NCBI RefSeq assembly: GCF_003116035.1
Contig: NZ_LGQW01000015.1
Location: forward strand, 3,532,065 to 3,596,064
Length of the DNA stretch: 64,000 bases
Direction of reading: 5' to 3'
From: Azospirillum sp. TSH64
GTDB lineage: Bacteria; Pseudomonadota; Alphaproteobacteria; Azospirillales; Azospirillaceae
The notes beneath the pieces are model-generated. The model had not been told where the DNA came from. It was given only the letters and a program-made list of their open reading frames with translations, and made no database searches. Position numbers and translations under genes: made by a program. Positions 19,444 through 27,949 of this stretch are shown here, piece by piece (within the stretch, counting starts at the first letter, position 1; each line of letters begins with the position of its first letter).

Positions 19444-21075
19444 ATGGGTGGAGAAAACAATCGTCTTCCGTTAATCTTCCAACCCTGTTTCAAGGCGGAT
19501 GGGGAAGGGCTGGGCGGTTTGGGAGCGGAGTTCGCAACGTGTGAGGGCCGTCTCGCGGCCTTGATCGCGCTGGCAGGTGCCTTGCTGGCCGCCGCCTCGC
19601 TTTGGGCCGGCACCGTCCGGGCGCAGACCGTGCCCGTGCGGTCCTATGCCCAGCCGGGCACGCCGGTGCCGGCGGTTGTTCCGGGCCCGGAGCTGCCCCT
19701 GACCCTGCCGGAAGCGGTCTATCTGGGCCTGCGCCAGAATTCGGCGGTGCGCGGCGCCTATCTGCAACGGGTCCTCGACAGGTTCAACCTGCGCGTCGCG
19801 GAATCGCTGTTCTCGCCGAAAGGCGTCCTCATCACGTCGGCGCTCATCGACCGCACCGGTTCCAGCCGGAACGGCGAACTCCGTGCGGCACCCACGGTGC
19901 AGTTGCTGACCCCGCTTGGCACCACCATCAGCTTCGGCTGGGATGTCGGCCAGCGGGCACGGCGCCAGACAGGAAACGGGCAGGTGGGCAACGGCATGCT
20001 GGCCGGCAGTTCCGACCTGACCCTGAGCGTGATCCAGCCTTTGCTGAGGGGCGCCGGCCCCGACGTGGCGACGGCGCCGCTCCGTCAGGCACGGCTTGAG
20101 GAACGCTACAACCGGCTCCGCCTGAAGAGCACCGTCGCCAACACGGTGACCGAGATCGTCGGCGCCTACCACCAGTTCCTCCAGGCCCGCCAGCAGATCG
20201 CGCTCGCCCGCACTGCGCTTGACCGCGCCCGCGGGCTGGAGACCACCAACCAGGCGCTGATCCGTGCCGGCCGCATGGCGGAGGCGGAGCTGGTCCAGGC
20301 GCAATCGACCGCGGTGAACCAGGAACTGGCGGTGTTGCAGGCCGAGAGCGGCTTCGACGCGGCGCGGCTCCGCCTGCTTGGCCTGCTGGCGCTCGACCTG
20401 AACACGCGGATCGTTCCGTCGGACCGGCTGACGGCCGAGCCTGTCCGGGTGGAGCTGGAGACCGCGCGGGCGCTCGCCTTCGAGAACCGTCCCGACTATC
20501 TGTCGCAGATCATCTCCAACGAGGCCGCCAAGATCGGGCTGGACGTCGCCCGGAACCAGCGGCTGTGGGACCTGACGGTGGTTGCAGGGGTCAGCCTGCC
20601 CGGCAGCGGCCGAACGGGGCTGCGCGCCAGCGAACGCCTGCCGAGCACCAAGACCGATCTGCGGGGCGGCATCCAGCTGAGCATCCCCATCAACAACCCG
20701 GCCATCGAGCAGCAGGAGGTGCAGGCCACCGTCGGCCTGCGCCAAGCCGAGGTGCAGCTCGACCAGTTGCGGATCCAGGTGGAGACGCAGGTGCGGGATG
20801 GCGTGCGCGACCTCGAGGCCTCCTGGCGCCGTTACACGCTGAGCCGGCGCTCACGGGACCTGGCGGAGCGGACGCTGGCGGTGGAAACGGTGAAGCTGCG
20901 GGCCGGGCGCTCCACCAACTTCCAGGTCGTGACGTTCCAGGACCAGCTGCGCGCCGCCGAGAGCGCGGAGCTGGGCACGCTGATCGCCTATCTGGACAGT
21001 CTGGTGGCTCTCGACCAACTGCTCGGCACCACGCTGGACACCTGGCGCATCGAGCTGAACGACGCCGCCCGATAA
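19444..21075 (+). CDS. TolC-family outer-membrane export channel
   Basis: Up to 543 residues. A hydrophobic export segment (about 38-60, ending near VRAQ) is preceded by an unusually long leader with no good ribosome site at 19444. A TTG start nearer the signal peptide (about 19519) is possible. The mature part has the two-fold TolC repeat of long helices and strands (TLPEAVYLGLRQN, then RAGRMAEAELVQAQ, and in the second half LAERTLAVETVKLRAGRSTNFQV). It is divergent from the MacAB-like genes and is the only channel in the island, so it may serve both the MacAB-like and the type I exporters (inference). Confidence 0.88.
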   Translation: MGGENNRLPLIFQPCFKADGEGLGGLGAEFATCEGRLAALIALAGALLAAASLWAGTVRAQTVPVRSYAQPGTPVPAVVPGPELPLTLPEAVYLGLRQNSAVRGAYLQRVLDRFNLRVAESLFSPKGVLITSALIDRTGSSRNGELRAAPTVQLLTPLGTTISFGWDVGQRARRQTGNGQVGNGMLAGSSDLTLSVIQPLLRGAGPDVATAPLRQARLEERYNRLRLKSTVANTVTEIVGAYHQFLQARQQIALARTALDRARGLETTNQALIRAGRMAEAELVQAQSTAVNQELAVLQAESGFDAARLRLLGLLALDLNTRIVPSDRLTAEPVRVELETARALAFENRPDYLSQIISNEAAKIGLDVARNQRLWDLTVVAGVSLPGSGRTGLRASERLPSTKTDLRGGIQLSIPINNPAIEQQEVQATVGLRQAEVQLDQLRIQVETQVRDGVRDLEASWRRYTLSRRSRDLAERTLAVETVKLRAGRSTNFQVVTFQDQLRAAESAELGTLIAYLDSLVALDQLLGTTLDTWRIELNDAAR

Positions 21076-21089
21076 GGCCATCCCGTTGC

Positions 21090-21188
21090 TTTGGCCACCA
21101 GTTGCGACACCGTCAACTCGCCCCGGATCGCCTCCAGCGCCACCTTCGCCTCGAACTCCGCGGAATACCGCGTCCGTTTCCCCGTCAT
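21090..21188 (-). pseudogene. IS3-family OrfA transposase fragment
   Basis: Starting with ATG at 21188, about 33 codons match the start of IS3-type OrfA (MTGKRTRYSAEF, then KVALEAIRGELTVSQL), an HTH domain. The match is lost near 21090, just before the tolC stop, so the element was cut there. It lies directly inside the IS end at 21215-21250, which fixes that end as the left end of the element. Confidence 0.7.
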
Positions 21189-21210
21189 CGGGGCCGTTCT
21201 TCCTCGTGGC

Positions 21211-21250
21211 GAACCAAGCTTATCCGACTGTCCGGGAAACGGGGACCAGC
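21211..21250 (-). mobile_element. IS3-type element left end, copy 2
   Basis: AAGCTT at 21216-21221 and CTGTCCGGGAAACGGGGA at 21228-21245, in the same orientation as the copies at 9247 and 31975. Here the end is still attached to the OrfA start, which identifies the element type. It sits 1 bp from the stop of the TetR gene at 21251. Confidence 0.65.
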
Positions 21251-21832
21251 TCAGGCTGCAATGAGCCCTGAGCTTCGGTAGCTTTCGATCAGCGCATCGA
21301 ACACTGAGATGTCCGCTCGGCTTCGAGCAAGCAGTTGAGCTCCAGCGACGGCCGCAAAGATCGCGCGCGCCTTGGCTGCATTGGCTTCGACACGAGAGCC
21401 GTTCGCGGCGGCCAGCGTCCTTGCAAGCCAATCCACGTTGACATCGGTAAAAGCTTGGACCTCGGTCTTCACCGCATCGGGAAGATCATCGTACTCGGCG
21501 GACATGAAGCTGCAGAGGCATAGGCGGTTTTCGCGCTCCAGCGAGCGCCGGAAAATCCGGGAATAGGCCTGCAACGCCCGTGTCGGATCCCCGGTCTCGA
21601 TCAAGAGCGCTTCAAGGTCGGACGCGGTGGTCTCCCAGTAGCGCTTCGCCACCGCGGCACCAAGGTCGGCCTTGCTTGGGAAATGATGATAAATGCTCGC
21701 CGCTTTGATGCCCACGGCACTGGCAAGCTCACGATAATTCATGCCGCCATAGCCATGCGCCTGCGCGATGTCGGTCGCCGCGGCGAGTATCGCCTCCCTG
21801 GAGTTCGTGCTCATCTTCGTCCCTTGGACCAA
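21251..21832 (-). CDS. TetR/AcrR-family repressor divergent to the amidase
   Basis: 193 residues (187 from the alternative ATG at 21814). N-terminal HTH (about 12-58: REAILAAATDIAQAHGYGGMNYRELASAVGIKAASIYHHFPSKADL) with a ligand-binding helical C-terminus. It is divergent from the amidase with about 94 bp between starts, and an inverted repeat in that gap is the likely operator. The C-terminus almost touches the IS end at 21250 but looks complete. Confidence 0.88.
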   Translation of the reverse strand: MVQGTKMSTNSREAILAAATDIAQAHGYGGMNYRELASAVGIKAASIYHHFPSKADLGAAVAKRYWETTASDLEALLIETGDPTRALQAYSRIFRRSLERENRLCLCSFMSAEYDDLPDAVKTEVQAFTDVNVDWLARTLAAANGSRVEANAAKARAIFAAVAGAQLLARSRADISVFDALIESYRSSGLIAA

Positions 21833-21897
21833 TCGGCATTGTGACCTACCGGCTGTTAGTTAGGGCTTGACGGTCCAGAATGGAAGATCTAAATCTG

Positions 21898-21919
21898 CTA
21901 CCTATCGAACGTTAGGTAG
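21898..21919. promoter_or_regulatory. Inverted-repeat operator before the amidase gene
   Basis: CTACCTA and TAGGTAG arms (7 bp each) separated by 8 bases, ending 7 bp before the amidase ATG. A weaker related motif (CCTACC to GTTAGG) lies at 21845-21864. The position fits repression of both genes by the divergent TetR protein. Confidence 0.6.
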
Positions 21920-21926
21920 TTGCACC

Positions 21927-23336
21927 ATGAGCGATGATGTCTTCTTTTCCGATGCCACCCGGCTTGCCGAACTGATCCGCACCCGCGAGGTCTCGCCGGT
22001 CGAGGTCGTCCAGACCCATCTCGACCGGATCGCGGCGGTAGATCCCAAAATCAACGCCATTGTCACCATTGCCGGTGGTGCACTCGATGCCGCCAAGGCA
22101 GCAGAGGCCGCGGTGCTGGCGGGCGAAGAGCTTGGCCCGCTGCATGGCGTCCCCTTCACGGCCAAGGATTCGATCGATACGGCTGGCGTAATGACGCAAC
22201 GCGGCTCGCCGATCTTCAAGGGGCGCATCCCCGACATGGACGCGACCAGCGTTGCGCGGCTGAAAAAGGCGGGTGGCATTCTGCTCGCCAAAACCAACCT
22301 TCCTGAATTCTCGTATTGGATTGAAAGCGACAACCTGCTTTCCGGCCGTTCCAACAATCCCTGGGACCAGGAGCGGACGCCGGGCGGCTCAAGCGGTGGC
22401 GAGTCTGCGGCGATCGCGGCGGGCATGTCGCCGCTCGGTCTCGGCACCGACCTCGCCATCTCGGTTCGCGGCCCCGCCGCCCAGACCGGCATCGTGTCTC
22501 TCAAAGCAACGCACGGGCGCGTCCCGATGACGGGCATCTGGCCGCGTGCGCCGCGCCGTTTCTGGCACGTAGGCCCGATGGCTCGCAGCATTCGCGATCT
22601 GGCGCTCGCCTTCTCACAGCTTTCAGGCCCGGACGGTCACGACGCTTTCTCGACCAGCGCCGCCCGGTTCGACGCCGGCGTCGGTCGTCAGCCCTACCGC
22701 CAGCTGCGGGTGGGCTGGATGGTCGAGCCGGGCTTCGGGCCGGTCGATCCCGAGGTCGCTGCGACCGTCAAGGCGGCCGCCGAGGCTCTCGCGACCCTTG
22801 GCATCCATGTCGAGCAGGTACGGATCCCCGCGTTGGAGCGCGACTTCGCCCTCGACGTGTTCAACAAGCTCCATGTGATGGAGATGAAGCCCGCCTTCCG
22901 CATGGCGACGGCCGGCCGTCGCGACGACGAGCTTTACAAGATGGCCAAGACCATGCTGTCGCTGCCAGACACATCGATGGACGATTTCATCGAGGCTGAG
23001 CAGGCGGCGGAGCGCCTACGCGATGGCTACGCGGAATATTTCCGCGGGTATGACGCTCTGATCACGCACGTCCTGCCCATTCCTGCGCACAAGCATGGGC
23101 AGGACGAGTTCGTGATCAACGGCCAAAAGGTCGATGCAACCTACCTCCAGGGCGCGACCGTGCCGCTCAACATCACCGGCCTGCCTGGTATTGCGATGCG
23201 GTTCGGCACGAGCAACGAGGGCCTGCCGATCAATGTGCAGATCGTCGGAAGCTGGTTCGCGGAGTCGACGATCCTGCAACTCGCGACTCTGCTGGAGGGC
23301 GTAAGTCCCGTTCGCGGGGGCCACCCGACTCTTTGA
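21927..23336 (+). CDS. Amidase-signature family amidohydrolase
   Basis: 469 residues from the ATG at 21927. The amidase-signature core has the catalytic Lys in VPFTAKDSID (about residue 79), the bridging Ser in TPGGSSGGESAA (about 155) and the nucleophile Ser in GTDLAISVRGPA (about 180). The last motif normally reads GSDxGGSxRxPA; the two Gly before the nucleophile are replaced by Ala-Ile here. The family hydrolyses amides, including GatA-like and nitrile-pathway amidases; the substrate cannot be told. The operator overlaps the region where the ribosome site should be, and no strong Shine-Dalgarno is seen. Confidence 0.88.
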   Translation: MSDDVFFSDATRLAELIRTREVSPVEVVQTHLDRIAAVDPKINAIVTIAGGALDAAKAAEAAVLAGEELGPLHGVPFTAKDSIDTAGVMTQRGSPIFKGRIPDMDATSVARLKKAGGILLAKTNLPEFSYWIESDNLLSGRSNNPWDQERTPGGSSGGESAAIAAGMSPLGLGTDLAISVRGPAAQTGIVSLKATHGRVPMTGIWPRAPRRFWHVGPMARSIRDLALAFSQLSGPDGHDAFSTSAARFDAGVGRQPYRQLRVGWMVEPGFGPVDPEVAATVKAAAEALATLGIHVEQVRIPALERDFALDVFNKLHVMEMKPAFRMATAGRRDDELYKMAKTMLSLPDTSMDDFIEAEQAAERLRDGYAEYFRGYDALITHVLPIPAHKHGQDEFVINGQKVDATYLQGATVPLNITGLPGIAMRFGTSNEGLPINVQIVGSWFAESTILQLATLLEGVSPVRGGHPTL

Positions 23337-23346
23337 GGTCAATCCG

Positions 23347-23373
23347 CACCCGGAAGCTGCATGCTTCCGGGTG
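23347..23373 (+). terminator. Hairpin after the amidase gene
   Basis: An 11-bp perfect stem (23347-23357 with 23363-23373) with a 5-base loop begins 10 bp after the stop. The tail is AAATATTTCC rather than a T-run. Confidence 0.55.
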
Positions 23374-23481
23374 AAATATTTCCGTTGATCGAGGAAAAGG
23401 AAAGCATGCGCTCCTCTTCAACGTGCAAATAGCGAGTTTTCGCATGTTGTCGGTCAAAGGGGCGATTGGCGGACACAATGA

Positions 23482-23512
23482 GAGGTGGTTCCCCGTTCCG
23501 GAGAACCACCTC
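23482..23512 (-). terminator. Hairpin after the RND operon
   Basis: A 10-bp stem (GAGGTGGTTC at 23482-23491 with 23503-23512) lies 10 bp beyond the RND pump stop, between convergent genes. Confidence 0.6.
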
Positions 23513-23521
23513 GAAAGCGCT

Positions 23522-26500
23522 TCAGATCAAGCCGAGACCGGCCTGTGGGCTGGACGTCTCCTCGACCGCCGCCGGCTTGATGCGGAACCATGCCGCATAG
23601 AGAGCGGGGAGGAAGAGCAGGATCAGCACCGTGCCGACCGCCGTGCCGCCGATCAGCGTGTAGGCCATAGACCCCCAGAAGACCGAATGCGTGAGGGGGA
23701 TGAAGGCCAGCACCGCGGCAAGAGCGGTCAGGATCACCGGCCGCGTCCGCTGCACCGTGGCTTCGATGACGGCGTGATAATCGTCGAGACCGGCCGCCTG
23801 GTTCTCCTTGATCTGTTCGGTCAGGATCAGTGTGTTGCGCATCAGGATGCCGGCCAGACCGATCAGCCCGAGGATGGCGTTGAAACCGAAGGGCTGGTTG
23901 AAGGCGAGCAGCATCGGCACGACGCCGACGACGCCGAGCGGTGCGGTCAGCAGGACCATGGCCATCATCGAGAAGGACCGCACCTGCAGCATGATGAAGA
24001 CCAGCATGGCGGCGATCATGACCGGGAAGACCTTGCCGAGGGCGGTGTTGGCCTTGGCGGATTCCTCGATCGACCCGCCCGCTTCGATGCGATAGCCGGC
24101 CGGAAGCGAGGCGATCAGCGGCTGAAGGGCCGTCATGATCTGCTTGGAGACCTCCGGCGGCTGGGTCGCCTCGTTGTAGTCCGAGCGGATGGTGATGACG
24201 GATGTCCGGTCCCGGCGCTTCATCATCGGCTCTTCCAGCCTGATGTCGGCATGGCCGATCTGGTCGAGCGGGATTTGCTGGCCGGTGCGGCTCGTCAGCG
24301 AGAAGTCGGCAAGACGCGCCGGGTCCAGGCGTTCGCCGCCGGCGCTGCGCGCCACGATGGGAACGTTGCGGATGTCCTCGCGCACCTGGGTGACGGCGAT
24401 CCCGGTCAGAAGGAACTGGAGTTGCTGGCCGACCTCGGCCGGAGAGAGACCGATGAGGTTCAGGCGATCCTGGTCGGGCGTGAAGCGGAGCACCGGCGTG
24501 CGGTTGCCCCAATCCCGGTTGGCCTGCCGGACATCCGGCACGCTCCGCATGATGGCGAGGGCCTTTTCGGAAATGTCGTAGAGCTTTGCCGGATCGGGGC
24601 CCATCACCCGGAATTCGACCGGGAACGGCGTGTAGGGGCCGAACACGAGCTGGGTGACGCGGACATAGGCCTCGGGCACCAATCCCTGCGCCACCGTCTG
24701 CCGCAGCCGGTGCTTCAGGGCCTCGCGCGTCTCGGCGTCCGGGGTGAGCACGACGATCTTGGCGAAGGCGGGATCGGGCAGTTCGGGCGACAGGGCGATG
24801 AAGAAGCGGGGAGCGCCCTGGCCGACATAGCTGGTGACGATCTTCGCCTCCGGCTGATCGGCCAGCCAGCGTTCGATCTTCTGGACCGAGGCCGTCGTCG
24901 TCTCGATGCTGGTGCCTTCCGGCAGGCGGACCTCCACCAGCACCTCGGGGCGGTCGGAGGTCGGGAAGAACTGCTGCTTCACGCCGCCCATGCCGACGAT
25001 GGCGACGGCAAAGGCGAGGCCGACGACGACGCAGGTCACGATCTTGTGGCGCACGGCGAAGCCGATGATCCCCCGCAGGCGCCGGTAGTTCGGGGTGCCG
25101 TAGATCGCCTCGTGACCGCCGGCGACCGGTTTGATCGCCGGCAGCATCTTGACGCCCAGATAGGGCGTGAAGACCACCGCCACGATCCAGGAGACGATGA
25201 GGGAGAAGCCCACGACCCAGAAGATGTTGCCGGCATACTCGCCGGCGGTCGAGCGCGCGAACCCCACCGGCAGGAAGCCGGCGATCGTCACCAGCGTCCC
25301 CGACAGCATCGGCGCCGCCGTGTGGCTCCAGGCATAGGCGGCCGCCCTGATGCGGTCGACGCCCTCCTCCATCTTCACCACCATCACCTCGATGGCGATG
25401 ATGGCGTCGTCCACCAGCAGGCCGAGCGACAGGATCAGCGCGCCGAGCGTGATGCGGTCAAAGAAGCGCCCGCTTTCCAGCATGATCAGGAAGACGACGG
25501 CGAGCGTCAGCGGGACGGCGGCCGCCACGACGATGCCGACGCGCCAGCCGAGGCTGAGCAGGCTGACCAGCAGCACCACGCCCAGCGCCATGGCGAATTT
25601 GATCATGAATTCGTCGACCGCCGAAGCGATGTTGACGGCCTGATCGGTCACCTTGTCGAGCGTCATCCCGAGCGGAAGCGACCGCGCGATGCCCGCCGCC
25701 CGGTCCTCCAGCGCCTTGCCGAGCGCCAGGCCGTCCCAGCCCTCCTGCATCACCGCCGCCAGCATGACGGTGGGTTCACCCTGGTGGCGGATGATGTAGG
25801 TCGGCGGATCCTCGTAGCCGCGGCGGACCTCCGCGATGTCCGACAGCTTCAGCGTCCGCCCGGCGGCGACGATCGGCGTGTCGGCGATCGCCTGCACGCC
25901 GTCATAGGCGCCGTCGATCCGGATGAAGACCTGCGGCCCCTGGGTGTCGATGGACCCTGACGGCGTGACGGTGTTCTGCCGCTGCAAGGCGGCGATGATG
26001 TCCTGGGCCGACACGCCGAGCGTCGCCAGCCTGGCATAGGAGAACTCGACGAAGATCCGTTCCGGACGCTCGCCCAGGATGTTGACCTTCTTGACGCCGG
26101 GCACATGCAGCAGGTCCTGGCGGATCGTCTCCGCCTGCCGGGCCAGCTCGCGCATCGGCAGGCCCTTGGCCTTCAGCGCATAGAGCGCGAAGCTGACGTC
26201 GGAATATTCGTCGTTGACGAAGGGGCCGAGCACGCCGGGCGGCAGGTTGCGCGTCTCGTCGCCCATCTTCTTGCGGGCCTGGTAGAACTCCTCCTGCACC
26301 TTGGCCGGCGGCGTGCTGTCCTTCAGCGTCAGGGTCATATAGGCGTAGCCGGGCCGGGTCGTCGTCTCCACCCGGTCGTACCAGCTCAGTTCCTGAAGGC
26401 GTTTCTCCAGCGGTTCGGCGACGAGATCCTGCATCTCGCGCGCGGTGGCGCCCGGCCACACGCTGGTGACGGTCAGGGTCTTGATGGTGAAGGAGGGGTC

Positions 26501-26614
26501 TTCCGCCCGGCCGAGCATGACGAAGGCGAAGGCGCCCCCCGCCGCCAGCAGGAGGATGAAGAACAGGGTGACGGCCCGTTCACGGACGGCGATGGCGGAA
26601 AGATTGAGGCTCAT
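23522..26614 (-). CDS. RND-family efflux pump (AcrB/HAE1-like)
   Basis: 1,030 residues from the ATG at 26614 (the frame is open further upstream, overlapping the adaptor gene). Typical RND layout: helix 1 at about 10-30, a large periplasmic loop, helices 2-6 (about 335-540), a second periplasmic loop, and helices 8-12 (about 850-1010). The proton-relay region LLVDDAIIAIE in helix 4 carries the paired Asp. It exports drugs or other hydrophobic compounds through an outer-membrane channel, with the upstream adaptor. TGATG overlap with the adaptor gene shows translational coupling. No TolC gene is adjacent. Confidence 0.93.
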   Translation of the reverse strand: MSLNLSAIAVRERAVTLFFILLLAAGGAFAFVMLGRAEDPSFTIKTLTVTSVWPGATAREMQDLVAEPLEKRLQELSWYDRVETTTRPGYAYMTLTLKDSTPPAKVQEEFYQARKKMGDETRNLPPGVLGPFVNDEYSDVSFALYALKAKGLPMRELARQAETIRQDLLHVPGVKKVNILGERPERIFVEFSYARLATLGVSAQDIIAALQRQNTVTPSGSIDTQGPQVFIRIDGAYDGVQAIADTPIVAAGRTLKLSDIAEVRRGYEDPPTYIIRHQGEPTVMLAAVMQEGWDGLALGKALEDRAAGIARSLPLGMTLDKVTDQAVNIASAVDEFMIKFAMALGVVLLVSLLSLGWRVGIVVAAAVPLTLAVVFLIMLESGRFFDRITLGALILSLGLLVDDAIIAIEVMVVKMEEGVDRIRAAAYAWSHTAAPMLSGTLVTIAGFLPVGFARSTAGEYAGNIFWVVGFSLIVSWIVAVVFTPYLGVKMLPAIKPVAGGHEAIYGTPNYRRLRGIIGFAVRHKIVTCVVVGLAFAVAIVGMGGVKQQFFPTSDRPEVLVEVRLPEGTSIETTTASVQKIERWLADQPEAKIVTSYVGQGAPRFFIALSPELPDPAFAKIVVLTPDAETREALKHRLRQTVAQGLVPEAYVRVTQLVFGPYTPFPVEFRVMGPDPAKLYDISEKALAIMRSVPDVRQANRDWGNRTPVLRFTPDQDRLNLIGLSPAEVGQQLQFLLTGIAVTQVREDIRNVPIVARSAGGERLDPARLADFSLTSRTGQQIPLDQIGHADIRLEEPMMKRRDRTSVITIRSDYNEATQPPEVSKQIMTALQPLIASLPAGYRIEAGGSIEESAKANTALGKVFPVMIAAMLVFIMLQVRSFSMMAMVLLTAPLGVVGVVPMLLAFNQPFGFNAILGLIGLAGILMRNTLILTEQIKENQAAGLDDYHAVIEATVQRTRPVILTALAAVLAFIPLTHSVFWGSMAYTLIGGTAVGTVLILLFLPALYAAWFRIKPAAVEETSSPQAGLGLI

Positions 26615-27795
26615 CACCGGCCTCCGCTCTCGGCGGCGGTCCTGACGCGGACCCCGTCCTGGAGAAGATGGGCGCCGAGCGACACCACCGGGTCGCCGAG
26701 GCCGAGCCCGGAGATCACGGCGGTGTCGCCGCTCACCCGGACCAGCCGGACCGGCTGGAAGCGCACCGTCGAACTGGCGCGGTCCAGGGTCCAGACACCG
26801 GTTTTCCGGCCATCGTCCAGCACGGCGCCCAGCGGCACCTGCATGTCCGCCTGACCTGTCCGATCCACTGCCCGATCCACTGCCCGATCCACTGCCCGAT
26901 CCACTGCCGGATCCATTGCCCGGCCCGCCGTCCATCCGGCCAGCCTGATGGTGACCGTCGCGCCGAGCGGTGCCGAGGCGGCGTCGCCATCGAGCACGTA
27001 GCGCGCCTCGTAGGTGCGGGTCTGGGCATCGGCGGCGTCCGACAGCTGGCGCAGACGCGCACCGTAGCGCTGCCCGTCGGTGCCATAGAGGCTGGCCTCG
27101 GCCGGCGAGCCGATCTGCGGCCGGATGGTTTCGGGCAGCGCCACCACCGCCTCGCGCGGGCCGGCCTGGGCGATCCGGACGACGGTCTGGCCGGCGGCGA
27201 CGACCTGTCCCGGCTCGCCCAGCGTTTCGACCACCGTGCCGTCGCTGTCGGCGACCAGGACCGAATAGGTCGCCTCGTTCTCGGCGACCCGCGCATCGGC
27301 TTCCGCACTGGCGAGCTGCGCCCTGGCGGTGTCCAGCGCGGCCTTCGCCTGTTCATGACGCTGCCGGGTGGCCCAGCCGTCATTGACCAGACTGGCGTAG
27401 CGCCGCTCGTCCGCCTGGGTCTGCACGGCCGTTGCACGCGCCGCGGCGACCGCGTTGCGCTTCGCCGTGAGGGCGAGGCGCAGGTCCGTCTCGTCGATGC
27501 GCATCAGCGGCTGGCCGGCCTTGACCGGCTGCCCGACCGTCGCCAGCCGCTCGATGATCTTGCCGGGGACGCGGAAGCCGAGATTGCTCTGCACCCTCGC
27601 CCCGACGACGCCGGTGAAGCCGCGCTCCGATCCGGCGACCGGAACCGCTGCGGCAAGCCGGACGATCGGCGCCTCCTGCCGGGGATCGCTCACCGCCGAC
27701 GCCTCCTGTGTGTGCATGGACAGCGTCACGACCGCGGCAGCGCCGAGCGCCACCGTCAGAACGCCACCCGCCACGACCATGGGTCTCTTTTTCAT
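26614..27795 (-). CDS. RND efflux periplasmic adaptor (AcrA-like)
   Basis: 393 residues from the ATG at 27795, preceded by GAGG. A hydrophobic N-terminal segment (about 8-28) precedes the lipoyl half (RVPGKIIERLATVGQPVKAGQPLMRIDE), a hairpin of coiled coil (about 95-170), the second lipoyl half (SDGTVVETLGEPGQVVAAGQTVVRI) and the barrel and membrane-proximal domains. An in-frame run of (V/M)DRA/DPA units, coded by a 12-bp tandem repeat, interrupts the last domain near residues 292-311. Its promoter region holds two 23-bp operators. Confidence 0.9.
   Translation of the reverse strand: MKKRPMVVAGGVLTVALGAAAVVTLSMHTQEASAVSDPRQEAPIVRLAAAVPVAGSERGFTGVVGARVQSNLGFRVPGKIIERLATVGQPVKAGQPLMRIDETDLRLALTAKRNAVAAARATAVQTQADERRYASLVNDGWATRQRHEQAKAALDTARAQLASAEADARVAENEATYSVLVADSDGTVVETLGEPGQVVAAGQTVVRIAQAGPREAVVALPETIRPQIGSPAEASLYGTDGQRYGARLRQLSDAADAQTRTYEARYVLDGDAASAPLGATVTIRLAGWTAGRAMDPAVDRAVDRAVDRAVDRTGQADMQVPLGAVLDDGRKTGVWTLDRASSTVRFQPVRLVRVSGDTAVISGLGLGDPVVSLGAHLLQDGVRVRTAAESGGR
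26861..26920 (-). repeat. Five 12-bp tandem repeats within the adaptor gene
   Basis: The unit CGATCCACTGCC occurs four times exactly and once with two changes. Being 12 bp long, a gain or loss of units keeps the frame and changes the number of VDRA tetrapeptides. It looks like a slippage-prone coding microsatellite. Confidence 0.85.
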
Positions 27796-27814
27796 GCCCG
27801 CCGCCTCGATCAAA

Positions 27815-27865
27815 TTAGATTGCGTACGACATCTATATTGATTATAGAGGTCGAACGCAATCTAA
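27815..27865. promoter_or_regulatory. 51-bp inverted repeat: two 23-bp TetR-type operators
   Basis: Arms 27815-27837 and 27843-27865 are near-perfect inverted copies of TATAGAnGTC-N6-AATCTAA, separated by 5 bases. They lie between the divergent adaptor/RND operon and the SDR gene. A third copy lies before the TetR gene at 30315, the likely source of the repressor. Confidence 0.75.
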
Positions 27866-27949
27866 ATGACAGGGCACTCTTGCATGGCGGCACCGCCATC
27901 GGGGCGCTTCCGGGGCCCACCCCGACACGAGGAAGAAAGAGAGACATCG

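Noticed and set aside
23423..25960. An 845-codon plus-strand frame
   Set aside because: Asp/His/Arg/Gln-rich shadow of the RND pump, with no recognisable motif.
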